64,000 nt of DNA from Nannochloropsis oceanica (Eukaryota; Sar; Eustigmatophyceae; Eustigmatales; Monodopsidaceae): assembly GCA_004519485.1 (NCBI GenBank), contig CP038110.1:1-64000 (forward strand). The letters run 5' to 3'. Position numbers and translations under genes: made by a program. This document shows positions 11,072 to 21,535 of the stretch, in pieces. Within the stretch, counting starts at the first letter, position 1; each line of letters starts with the position of its first letter. The notes below the pieces were generated by a model. It made no database searches, had not been told where the DNA came from, and worked only from the letters and a program-made list of their open reading frames with translations.

Positions 11072-11425
11072 TTACTGACCCGCCCGCTTTCCTCCATCAG
11101 CCTCCCCCTTCTTCATCACATTTTCCAACCGGTATTCCTCCTGGACCCGGAAGAACTTCTCCTGCCCATCCTTCCCCTTCCCCTTCAACACCTTGGACAT
11201 GCACGCGTCGTACCCTTTCATTTCCTTTTGGCATTCTGCCAGGCCTCTCCTTCCCGCTTCCTTGTCCGCACCTGCTTTGCCTTCGAGGGCCGTCTCTTGC
11301 TGTTCGCCCTTCAGGGAGAAGCACGCAAAAAATTTGTCAGCCGCCCCACGACAAGCTTTGGGACGGCGGGGAAAGTAGTCAGCGACGCGCGGGCCACCAT
11401 TTTCAGTGGTGGATGTGGGTACCAT
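11072..11425 (-). CDS. Twin CX9C (CHCH-type) small protein
   Basis: 117 aa from the ATG at 11425; the frame stays open upstream to 11614, but the extra 63 residues look like translated UTR. Two CX9C motifs are visible: C25-R..A-C35 and C65-Q..A-C75, the signature of small proteins imported by Mia40 into the mitochondrial intermembrane space and often needed for cytochrome oxidase assembly. The spacer between the pairs is 29 residues, longer than the roughly 10-15 usual in COX17/COX19-type proteins, and the C-terminal tail is charged (EKFFRVQEEYR). I cannot name the subfamily. Single exon; it converges with the exchanger gene. Oxidative folding and location are inferred from the motif. Confidence 0.62.
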   Translation of the reverse strand: MVPTSTTENGGPRVADYFPRRPKACRGAADKFFACFSLKGEQQETALEGKAGADKEAGRRGLAECQKEMKGYDACMSKVLKGKGKDGQEKFFRVQEEYRLENVMKKGEADGGKRAGQ

Positions 11426-12834
11426 GCGGAAATAGAGGAGATGCTTGTGTATGTGGTGCAGCTGTGCGTGTGGGTGTGTGTGTTTGCGCGCGGGATGTGA
11501 AGAAAGGACAGAACCAGAATTGAATGAAGATGGGGCGGATAAAGATGAGATGATTAGCGGTGCAAGTTGCGGGGGCTTGACCTCTGAGAGTGGTATGAAA
11601 AGTTGTGGCCGCATCGCTTCTGACAGAAAGCAAGGTGCTATCTGGGGTGTGTGCTATGTGTGCGTGTTTCTCAGTGAGAGGGGAATATTGTCGCGAATAG
11701 GAAAAGTGAGAAGGACTGCGAGCAACCCACAAGTCCTCAACATATGGACAAACGCCACCGCTTTCCTATAATTGCACAGCTTCCGAGCTCTCATGCGCAC
11801 CCATGATCAAGTGAGAAACAGGTAAGACTAGGATGATGTGACTACGAGAACGCGAGCGAATGCAGCCCGTGTTGAAGGACAGAACGACGCTTGTGGACTC
11901 TTTCTGAGATGCTCAAAAAGATGCTGCCTTTTTCGAGCATAGGATGTGTGTGATGGGAATGAGAATGTGCTAGATGAACGCGTTGGGCCATGGACGAAGA
12001 CAACTGGGGAGGTTGGGAGGAGGAGCAGGAGCGGGATTTGCCGACCGCGGATGAATGAAGGAACCATACTTTATGCGCTGGGTGTTGAAAGTAGAAGACG
12101 ACATGCCTGTATGTGTGCGGTGTGGGTGTGAGTAGTTTTGGAAGGTGTAAAGGTGGTAGGAAGGACACCTGATGTGGCGTTGAAGAAAGATGTGATGGTC
12201 GAGGCCAGCACACAACAGGCATGGCCCAAGCAAACCCCAAGCAAACCCCAATTTTCCAATGGAGAGTGAAATTTGCAACAAGCACTCATGAGGGCCAGAG
12301 AAGGCAAATAGATTATGCAGCAAATGAAGTCGGGGCCTGTGCAGACAGCCTATTTTAGCTTGTGACTGATATTTTAATTTGGAGTATGTCTGGAGTATGT
12401 TTAACGGTCCATGCCTCGAAAAACCATAGTCCGTGCCATCTTCTTTAAAAGAACGCTGGTGCAGAACAGAACAAGTAGCACACAATGCAAACGAAAGACA
12501 ATCATGATCATCGAATGACCAAGGCATCATTTGCATCATATCCTGATGCTTTTTGGCAGGCAGCGTGTGAGCCCTAGGTTGTTTTTTTAGCGCTAGCGTT
12601 CTCGTTGCGGTCTTGAGGGCTGCTCAGAAGCATCTTCTCTACTCTACCCTACCAAGCTTCATATCCTCGACTGCGTGTAAGAAATAAGCGAGACGAAGGC
12701 TCAAATCTTAAGCGCCAAACCTCCATATCAATGGATGCGATTAAATCGTATAGGAAGGGAAAAGGTGGAAGGAACAAGCTCGGCAGACCTTTCTTACCTA
12801 TAGTCAAAGTTTGCACAATTGTGGATACGCTCTG
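11426..12834. other. Intergenic region upstream of the twin-CX9C gene and the tRNA
   Basis: No supported gene. Overlapping minus-strand frames at 11842-12539 lack motifs and overlap each other. A short direct duplication, CCCAAGCAAAC repeated, lies at about 12226-12250. Base composition is closer to 50% GC than the coding regions. Confidence 0.5.
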
Positions 12835-12915
12835 GGTATCGTGTCCGAGTGGTTAAGGAGCCGCACTCAAGTTGCGGTGGAGAGATCCGCGCGAGTTCAA
12901 ATCTCGTCGATACCA
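12835..12915 (+). tRNA. tRNA-Leu, anticodon CAA
   Basis: An 81-nt type II tRNA. Acceptor stem GGTATCG pairs with CGATACC (12908-12914), discriminator A at 12915. D arm TCC..GGA holds GAGTGGTTAAG; anticodon stem CCGCA/TGCGG encloses loop CTCAAGT, so the anticodon is CAA, reading UUG. A long variable arm (GGA-GAGA-TCC) and T arm GCGAG-TTCAAAT-CTCGT follow. The long variable arm and discriminator A fit leucine. No intron, and the 3' CCA is not fully encoded. A run of five T at 12989-12993 could stop RNA polymerase III. Confidence 0.95.
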
Positions 12916-13939
12916 ATCCAGGCTCTCACGCCGTGGGTCCAGGTAGAAAAAAGCTTAATTGCTTCCTCCCCTTTCGAGCGTTCGATTCTTTTTACATCAC
13001 ATCCCCCTTCTTATTTTTAAACCGAATATTTTCACAAAGTGTGACCAAAAAGAGCCAACATTCCCACATTCACGTTCTTCAAACATTTCTTAGGTGACGT
13101 TCTTTCCTTAACGCACGAGTGAACACGTCCGAAGCTGAAAGTCTTGTTTTCAGTAATTTAAAAAAAAATCCACGAGCAACGAACAGTAACAACACGTTAG
13201 CGTAAAGCATAAAATCAACTACCGTTGGGCTAATCAGTGGTTGCCTTAGCCATATGATTTGCGTTTGTGCTGTCAGTGAATGTTTTTGTGTCATTTGTTT
13301 GGAAGTGGAGGGGGGGGGCGCGTGTTCTTGTGTATATGCGCGCATGTATGTGTGTGAGTTTCTTCTTCTTTTTATACTTCTTCCTTTTCGCCTCGACACT
13401 TACTTTAATCTTAAGTTACCTTCTCCTCGTCTCCTGTTATACTCCTCCACTCCATCCCTCGAACGAAATTGAACTACTGGGCTGATTTCCCCCTCATCTC
13501 CTTCAGTTACAGTCACTTTTGCTGTCAATCATGCTCACACACATACGCACAGACGCACAGGCCACTACAGCCACATACTTTAAACGTTTATGCCGCGAAT
13601 GTAACCCGTTTCCATTCTTCATGGCGCCTGCTTATCGTTCTTTGTCTTAATGGCCGCGGAGGCCGTTCTATTTGATTTGATGGTAAGTGGTGTTAATCTT
13701 GAGGAGCTAGATGCCGCAAGAGGATCTACCGGCAACAACCTCTCTTTCTTCCAAGACGTGTCTTATAATTCCCTCTTCCCTGTTCTTCTCTTCATCCACT
13801 TTATTTTTTTACCACGCATTTTGTTTTCCTCAACTTCTTCTTTTCCGGCCCGTTTCTGTTCCTCCCGCCATCGGCAACAGTCACGGCCTTGGCCTTCTAC
13901 AAATTAGCCGCCCCTCCCGCCCTGCCTTCCTCCCGTCCC
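12916..13939. other. Intergenic region downstream of tRNA-Leu
   Basis: Lies between the tRNA and the 3' end of a mitochondrial carrier gene. It contains an oligo-T run at 12989-12993 and pyrimidine-rich, AT-richer sequence. Short open frames show no recognisable domain. Confidence 0.5.
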
Positions 13940-15838
13940 TTAGAGGATAGCTTTCTCCTTCAGGTGGTCGTCGATCAGCTTCCACAAGACTGAAAACACG
14001 AGTCCTTGCAACCCTGAGGGAGGAAGGGAAGGAGGGAGGGAGGAAGGGAGAAATGGGTGGAAGATGGTCAGGCAATGGCTGTGGGCAAGCGGACGGAAAG
14101 TAGATCGAGAGAGAAGGGAGAAGAGAAAGAGGGATGGGAAGGAGAATGTAGTAACGTCTTTTCGAAAAGGGAGAGACAATTGTACCTTATCAGTCTTAGT
14201 GATGAGACCCCGTCCGATGCGTCCGCCGACCCTCGTCTTCTTATTCTCACACATACGCCAACAAGGGCGGTCGAGAGGGAGGTAGAGAAGACAAAGAGAG
14301 AGGGACGGCACGCTTACTTACCGTTGGAAAAAATCTTGGTGCTGAGCCCCCGCCCGAAAAGACCGATGAGCCCGTCCTCAGCAATGATGCGCTTCACGGC
14401 GTCGGGGTAAGTGATGTGCTCCGCGTTGGCTTGCTTGTAGACCTGAGGGAGGGGGGGAGGGAGGGGGGAAGCGAGGGGAGGAAGGAGTGACATAAGTGGC
14501 AGGCCGTTCAGATTTGGAGAAGGGGAAAAAGAATAGAGCGAAAAGAAGAGAAACACGGCAAATAATCGGCCGCTGTCACCCTCCCTCGCTCTCTCCCTCC
14601 CTCCCTCCCTCCCTCCTGCCTCACCTTCACCACGCGGACGCTGTTGGAGACAGTGTCCGAGATGGCCGAGGCACTGAAACCGATGACGGCATTACGGCAC
14701 AGCTTCAACTTGAAGTCATCCGTCTTGGGCAGGGCCTCCTGCATGTAGTTATAGGTGGCAAACCACGGGTAGTGCCCTAGTAAATTAGCGGCAAAGGCGG
14801 CCAGGGCACCGTGGTACATTACGCCCGGCCCGTGAATCTACGGTGTATATGTAGGCATGTATGTATGAATATATATATGTATATGTGTATGTATATACGT
14901 ATGTATACATGCATGAAGATGTGTATGTATGTGTGAGTGTGTGTGAACATATGTGTATACGCCATATTTTTTTATGTAGGTCGCAGACCAGCAACAAAAG
15001 GAGATGAGAAGGGGGGCAGGGGGGGAGGGAGGGGACGGACCTTCATCTTGGCCATGAGCACCTTGAAGCCATCTTTGCCCTCCACTTGCTTGATCGTCTT
15101 CAAAGTATCAACAGGCATGAGGAAAATGCGCCAGGAGGCGGCAGTGGCCGAGGCAGCGGCCGTCTTGACCAGGACGGGGAGGTCCTGGGGAAAGGAGAGA
15201 GAGGGGAGGGAGGGCGATGACGATGATGAGCAGCGAGGCGGCAATAAGGGGGGAAAGAGCAAAGAAAAAAGGCATTTTATGCTACTCTTCTTAAAGATAC
15301 AGAAATTAATTAAGCCGAAGAGAAAGACATGAAGATATGGACCCCTGCCTTCCTTCTCTCCCTCCCATTCGCCCCCCCCTTCCCCTTTCCCCTTCCTCAT
15401 CACCTTGGTCTCTGCGAACGAGTCCAGCAGCGTGATCACCCCCGCATTTGCCGCCGTGTCTCCGAATCGAGAGGCCGGTCCCTGGACAAGGGCAGGAAGG
15501 AGGCCTTGATAAAAGCGGGGAATGCCACCGTCGGCGTAGAGCGTCTTGAGGGCCACGCGCATGGTGGTGCCCTGGAGGAGAAAGGGGAGCGAGGACGATG
15601 TGATCAGACACACACGTGCATTATGATAATACATACATTATCTCCTCACCTTACGGTACTGGTAGTTCACCGTGGTCCGGAGCCACATTAATGCCCCCAC
15701 GTTGATACCCATGGCAGCCGCGCCGGCCATCCCACCTCCCAGGGCGCGCATACCCGACTTTTTCAGTATCTCGCCGATGTTCGGCTTGGGTTGGTCACCC
15801 GTGGAGGAAGGGGAGGCGGAAGGGGCAGTGGACGCCAT
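13940..15838 (-). CDS. Mitochondrial carrier family (SLC25) protein, six exons
   Basis: Model complement(join(13940..14013,14322..14442,14625..14837,15041..15184,15404..15571,15650..15838)), 302 aa; all phases close. An integral carrier of six helices, probably in the mitochondrial inner membrane. The Ser/Pro-rich N-terminus is followed by a Gly/Ala-rich helix (GGGMAGAAAMGINVG), GIPRFYQGLLPALVQGP, the clear signature PVDTLKT (Px[DE]xx[KR]) in the second repeat, and SDTVSNSVRVVK in the third, which replaces the proline motif. It ends GLFGRGLSTKIFSNG-LQGLVFSVLW. The divergent SNS-R motif also occurs in a plant and protist subgroup of uncharacterised carriers, so I cannot name the substrate. Introns carry TCCC tracts next to the acceptors at 14014 and 14443. 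Divergent from IPI1. Confidence 0.82.
14841..14950 (+). repeat. TATG/GTAT microsatellite in a carrier intron
   Basis: Imperfect (TATG)n and (TGTA)n repeats immediately upstream, in transcript sense, of the acceptor at 14838. Confidence 0.75.
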
Positions 15839-17264
15839 GGTCGGAAAGGAAAAAAAAAGGTGCTGTGGATGATGATGGAGTGGGAAGGGAGGAGTTGGGT
15901 GAGCGAAGTAATAGAGGGGAAGGGCTTGGCCACGGAGCTATCCGAGGACACGGTGCTTAGGCCCAAAAGTTGGGCATGTCTGCTGCCATGCGCACGTTTG
16001 TTTCAGTGAGCGCTTGACTATCTGTCTTATTCCGAGGAGGAAAGAAAATGAATTCGTGCGTGGGTAGCCCCCACTCCCCACTCCTCTCCTCCCCTCCCCC
16101 AAGGGACGCAGCAGCTATGGCAGCAGCCCAACCACCCTCCAGCTTCATTCCCTCAAATGTACTGAGCCAGTTGCTGCATTGGCCCCATACCAATAACAGC
16201 AAGGCGACGATCACTTGCATTGTGTACTGCAGCGAAGCGACAGGTGCTACTGCAGCAGCTGCGACACATCGACAATCAAGGGGCGTTCCATCTCCACAGC
16301 GCTCTTTGAAAACACAAGGCAGGAGTTGCCGCCTCAGCACATCCACAGGCACCATCAGCCATACCAATAAATATCAAAGCGAGGCGTACTTGCTCCTCGC
16401 TGCTCGCAAGGCAACGGCGACGACTCGATCCAGAAAGCGACGAGAGAGATGAGACAAAGTCGTCCTCGCCGAACCAGCAAGGATACATGTCGAGACCTAA
16501 GGCCTTATGATACAGCATGCCGAAGAGGGCTTGGGGGTGGCGTGGCGTGCGTTTGCCGTGGGCTTTAGTGTTGACCCGACCACACGACGACCATGATCCG
16601 TCGGGCTCAACATGCCTTCCTTTGGTTTTTCTTTCCCTTTGTAGAGGCTCAGAAGCCCGGAAAACGACGCGAGACCTGTAGATGCCAGAGCATATTATTG
16701 TGAGCAATGAGCGCCAGGGGAGGACGCGGTCACTGATGTGGTGGCCAGGGCAATGAACGACCTGTTTTAGAGACTCAGAAGGCCACAGCATTTCCGTTGG
16801 GAGTAAAGAACCGCGAAGGCTTGCTTCTGGCGATGGTCCCTGGCCCTGGCGAGAGATATGCGGGCTCTTGATAAAATATATATATATAGGTGATGGTGCT
16901 GTGTTTAGGTGTAGATGAACTACCAACCAAGTCGTGGTGACTGAAGTGGTGGAAGATGTAGCGAAGGAGGAAAGGCCCTGCCTGCGTCCTGCTTCTCAAT
17001 GCCATCGTCTCAACAATGCTGCTGCTGCTCGATTCCAAGTATCCTTCGTACCCACCCACACGTTTATACACACGCCTCACAGGCAGCAGCCGTACTGCAC
17101 GCATCCGCCGCCCTCACCAGCGAAAAGAAGACAGCTCTTGCCATTATCTTACTGCCACCCACCCTTCGCCAGCAAGCGCCCGCATTTACCTCTCCCCTCC
17201 CTCCTTTCCTCCCCGACCTCCCCACTTCATTCTCAGCCCTCCTAACCCGCCTACAACAAAAAAC
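15839..17264. other. Divergent intergenic region, carrier (-) and IPI1 (+)
   Basis: About 1.4 kb between divergent starts. A minus-strand open stretch (about 15957-16926, two overlapping frames) has no motif or compositional support. The last 250 bases before the IPI1 ATG are C-rich and may be 5' UTR. Confidence 0.5.
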
Positions 17265-20200
17265 ATGGGCGTCAAACGCCCGGGCCCCCTCGCTGGGTCA
17301 GGGGGTAAGCACGACTTTAAGAAACGCAAGGCCCGCGTAGGGAAAAAAGCGGTTAAACCCGCCAACCTCACCAAAGTAAATCTCAAGGCCAAGCAACTTT
17401 ACATGCCCAACCAACGCCTCATCACCTCGTCGACCGCCTCGTCCTCTTTCTCTTCCTCCTCCACCGCCTCATCCATCCCTGCCACCTCTACGACGGGCAA
17501 GACCCTGCCTGAACTCCTTCATCAATGCCACCACCACCACATCGGCACGCGAGCCATGGCGATGCAAGGACTAAGAGAACTGGCCCTCGCACATCCCCAC
17601 GCCGCCCTTCGTGACCTCTCCCCCTGCCTGGACGCGGCCCTTGAGCTCTTGCTCGATCCGGAGCAGGAAGTACGCACAGCCACCCTGGCTTGCCTGCGTG
17701 TCCTCCTCCTCCTCCCTCAGACCACCCAACAGCACCAGCAGCTGCAACAACTGCTAGGAGGAGGAGGAGTAGGAGAAGCAGCAGCGGCATCACGCACCCC
17801 CACCACGACGGCAACGACCCTGCAGCCTTTTCTCCCTCTTTTTGCAACGTACTTGTGTAGTACTTTGACTCACTTGGACCAGAGTATACGTAAGGACGGG
17901 ATGGCATGGATGGATATGTTGGTCACGTGCCTCGGGACTAGTTTACGGTCTTTTTTAAGTCGGGATATATTGCCCAACCTCGGTTCGTTGTTGGAGAAAC
18001 CGCCTTTGCCGAGCAAGAGGAAGGCGGCGAGATTATTGCTGGTGCAACAGGGGAAGGAGGCGTCGGGGGGGGGAGGGGGGAGGAAGGCGAAGGAGGGGGG
18101 TATGGGAGGGAAGGATCAGGTGAAGAAAGCCAGGGGAGAAATGTGGCTGTCGAGACTGGCGGTAGCCAGGTCGGTTCTGGGGGTGGTTAGATTGCTGGAG
18201 CCTGCAGCAGTGGAAGGAGCAGCAGGAGCAGGAGGGGAGCAGCGACAGCAGCAGCAGAAGGAGAGAGGGGTAGCGGTGGTAGAGTGGCAACGGCAGCCGC
18301 GTCTGCTTTTGTTGCGGGCCACGGCTGACGTCGCGGAGGGGAGAAAGGAGAGAAGGAATGAGAGAGAGAGGGCAGGAGGGGCAACGGATGCGGCGCTGCG
18401 GTCGCTGTTGCCCAAAGTGACGAATTACATTTTGGAAATGACAACCACGAGAACTGCGCAGCAGCAGCAGCAGCAGCAGCAGCAGACAGGACGCATGGGA
18501 GGGAAAGCTAGTGAGACGCAGCGGCAGGAAAAGCAGCAGCAGCAGCAGCAACAGCAGATTGAGGGAGGGCCGGTGTTGGATGTGCTGGGAGTGGCAATCG
18601 AGTTGGCCTTAGTTGCCTCCCAGCGCCTGCAACCCTGCAGCAGCAGCAGCAGTAGCAGCGGTAGCAGTAAGGGAGGGAAGGGAGGGAAGGAGGGAGGGAT
18701 GGGCGGCTTAGACGAGGCATTGGCGAGCCTCTTTCCGGTGCAGCTTGCGGGTGGTGGGAGGGCGGCTGCTGCTGCTGCTGCCACTACTGCCGCTGGCTCT
18801 GGTAGAAGTTTGAAGAGGGCAAAGGGTAGCAGAAGCTCGGCAAGGGCAGACGGTTGGGAGAAGGTTGAAAAGATGGATGTAGACAGCAGCGAGGAGGAGG
18901 GAGACGAGGAAGAGGCGGAGGAAGAAGAAGGAGAAGAAGAGGAGGAGCTGGCCCCCAGTCATGGCATCAGCATCAGCAGCACAACGTCAGAGGGAGCAAT
19001 TAATCTGGCATTAATCGAAGTAATGGTCTCCTCCCGCAGTGGCCGTGCCCTCCCCCGCCCCGCTCTTGCTTGGCTTTTCTCCTTCCTCCAACAGCAGCAA
19101 CACCAGCAACAGCAGCGTCACCCGTCCCTGCAGGAAGGCACTCGTTTGATCCGCCTCTTGACGCACGCCCTTCCCCCTTTATTCCTTTCGCAGCACGGGG
19201 ACGACGAGCGGCTCGCCGAGCGGCTTCTCGAACCGTTGGAAACTTGCCTGTCGCAATGGCCCATATCCTACCCTCCCACCCGCGAGGGGATCCGTCTCCT
19301 GTCCTCCGTTCTGCCTTATCGAGACCCAGCGGTAGCTCGGCGGTGGGTGACCAAAAGGGCTACCGCTCATTTGATTGATGCCTGGACGGCGGCTGCGACT
19401 GCTGCAGCTGCAGCTGGTGGTTGTGGTGGTGGTGGAGCAGCAGCGGCGTCTGAGTTAGCGTTGGTTTTGCTGCGGGCGTTGAAGGAGGAAGCCATAACTG
19501 GTGGTGTTAGTGCTGGAGGAGGAAACGGGGCGAGCGGGGATCAGGACGGGGAGCAGGAGCGGTTGGCATGGCTGCCTCTTTTTCTAGCCCCGCTCCTCCA
19601 TCCCTCTGCCCTGTGTCACCTCTCACCTGAAGTGCAATTCATCACGCTTGATCTTCTCTATTACTGCCCTCCCTCCCTCCCTCCCTCCCTCCTTGCTTCC
19701 CTCCAAGCCCTGGCCCATGCCTGTGCACCTTGTCCTCCTTCGTCCTCCCTCCCTCCCTCCCTCCCTCCCTCCGTTGTGAGATACATGATTGAGCTCTTGC
19801 ATCATCGCAAACGGACCTTCACGCCAGCAGGGTATTTGACTCTACTAGGCAGCTTTCTTGCCTTCCCTCCCCCCCTCCCTCCTACCGGGGAGAAAGAGAA
19901 GAAGAAAGGAGATAGGAGGAGGAGCAGCAGCAGCAGAGGAGGAGGGGGGATGCATCATGCGCACGTGGTGGGGGAAGCGGTTGGCCGCTCATTGCTTCAG
20001 CTTGTGCAGCAGCAGCAGCAGCAAGGAGAGGGGGAGGGAGGGAGAGAGGGAGGAAGGGAAGGAGGGGGCCCGTTGCGTCTATTGACGATGTTGACGCCCA
20101 CGTTGGTACAGCTGATGGGCGTATCGGAGGCAGAAAGCAGCAGCAGCAGCAGGAGCAGTCCGGCAGCACGGCGAGCAGCTTTGGTTGTGGTGTTGAACGT

Positions 20201-20477
20201 GGCAGCAGGAGGAGGAGGGGAGGGTAGAAGGGAGGGCGGAGTCTTGCCCGACGCGTTAATTGCACCGCTTGTCCAAGCGATGCTCGTAGATGGAGAGGAG
20301 GAAGAAAGGGAGGGAGGAAGGGAGATGGAAATGGAAGAGAGGGAGAGTGCTTTGTCTCTTCATATTTCTCTGTTTCGCGACCACCCCATCCAGCTCCTTC
20401 CCTCCTTGCTCACGCACGTCTACCATCTCCTTCTTGGCATACACCAGCTGATTCAGCAACAGCAACCGCAGCAGCAG

Positions 20478-20511
<34 letters not shown>

Positions 20512-20789
20512 CACAGCGGCAACAGCAAGAGCAAGAGCTGGTGGAAATAAAGGAGGAACAAGAGCGAGTGCTCCTGCAGTTTCAAAAGTGGGTGCGGGAG
20601 CCTCTTTTATCCTCGTCCTGGGTGAGAGCATGCCACGGTCCATACCAACAACTCCGACAAACGTGCGCGGCTGTCTTATCCGTGCGGAGACACGAGAATA
20701 AGGGAGGTGGGGAAGGAGGCAGGGGAGGAGTGGGGGTGGTGCGGGGCTTGCTGCATGACTTGAAAATGTTGCCGATAGGAAGAAGATAG
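17265..20789 (+). CDS. IPI1: IPI1/TEX10-like pre-rRNA processing factor
   Basis: Single exon, 1174 aa from ATG 17265; the frame is open 83 codons upstream, but the start MGVKRPGPL directly before the basic block is the likely one. N-terminus: KHDFKKRKARVGKKAVKPANLTKVNLKAKQL, the basic 'K.KLKVGK....A..T...FKAK.I' opening typical of IPI1/TEX10. Then armadillo-like helices: LPELLHQC...TRAMAMQGLRELAL, and the conserved FATYLCSTLTHLDQSIRKDG (about 190-210). IPI1 acts with IPI2 and IPI3 (the Rix1 complex; PELP1-TEX10-WDR18 in animals) in nucleolar 60S maturation. The family is usually 350-900 aa; this copy is enlarged by CAG/CAA poly-Gln, Ser, Ala, Glu and EGGREGG or PPSLPPS runs. A mid-protein acidic block (EEEGDEEEAEEEEG) fits a nucleolar role. 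Confident on the N-terminal domain only. Confidence 0.8.
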
Positions 20790-21535
20790 ACAGACTGCGG
20801 CAGTGACCACCACATAGCGGGAGGTAAAGATTAAAGAAAACATTGATGATGTGATCCTTCAAATAAAAATAATATTTTAGAAGGTAAATTGAATGAAAAC
20901 TGAGGTATAAACATGCAAAAAGAAAAAGAGGGACAAGTGAGATAATATGTACACGCCCCCCCCAAATGATTCCACGGGACTTGCATTCGCATCCCCCTCT
21001 TGTGTTGCCCTCCCTTTGGTTTATGATTTACCATCCATCAAGTGTTATTTATTGGTGGTACTTATCGCCCGTGTTCTCTTCTTCTTTTTCTACGTCTACG
21101 GATTCTTTCTCTTGCCCTTCTCTTTCTTCCTCTAGTTCTTGGTCTTATTCTTCTATTCGTGTCCGCCTTAACATATATCCAGCTTTTTTTCATACCAGGA
21201 GCTATATTAATATGCTTGATCGTATTGTTTGTCGATTTTGTCTAGGATATAAACATGGATATGAGGTATCACAATCTCTCCCTCCCTCCCTCAGTCCGTC
21301 CCTCCCTCCCTCAGGTGAAGTCACCACCCCTCCCTCCCGCCCTCCATCTTCCGATTTCTCATGGTTTACACGTGAGTTTCTCCATACTTCTCACCTCCCC
21401 TCCCTCCCTCCCTCCCTCCCCCTTCGTCGTCTGGCCGTCGACATGCCTACCTTCAGACTACCCACCCACCCAGATGACGATTGAATCACCTTTTCATCCC
21501 TCGATCCCTCGCTCCCTCCCTCCCTCGCTTCCTTC
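20790..21535. other. Convergent intergenic region, IPI1 (+) and PH/CRAL-TRIO (-)
   Basis: AT-rich to about 21250 (probable 3' flank of IPI1), then TCCC arrays at about 21279-21315 and 21396-21420 up to the PH/CRAL-TRIO stop. No gene seen. Confidence 0.55.

Noticed and set aside
11842-12539. Overlapping minus-strand frames of 147 and 189 codons
   Set aside because: Two frames overlap, with no domain, no splice logic and low-complexity His/Pro/Ser composition.
15957-16926. Minus-strand frames of 136 and 216 codons between the carrier and IPI1
   Set aside because: No motif, no conserved-looking segment, different frames, and located in a divergent promoter region.
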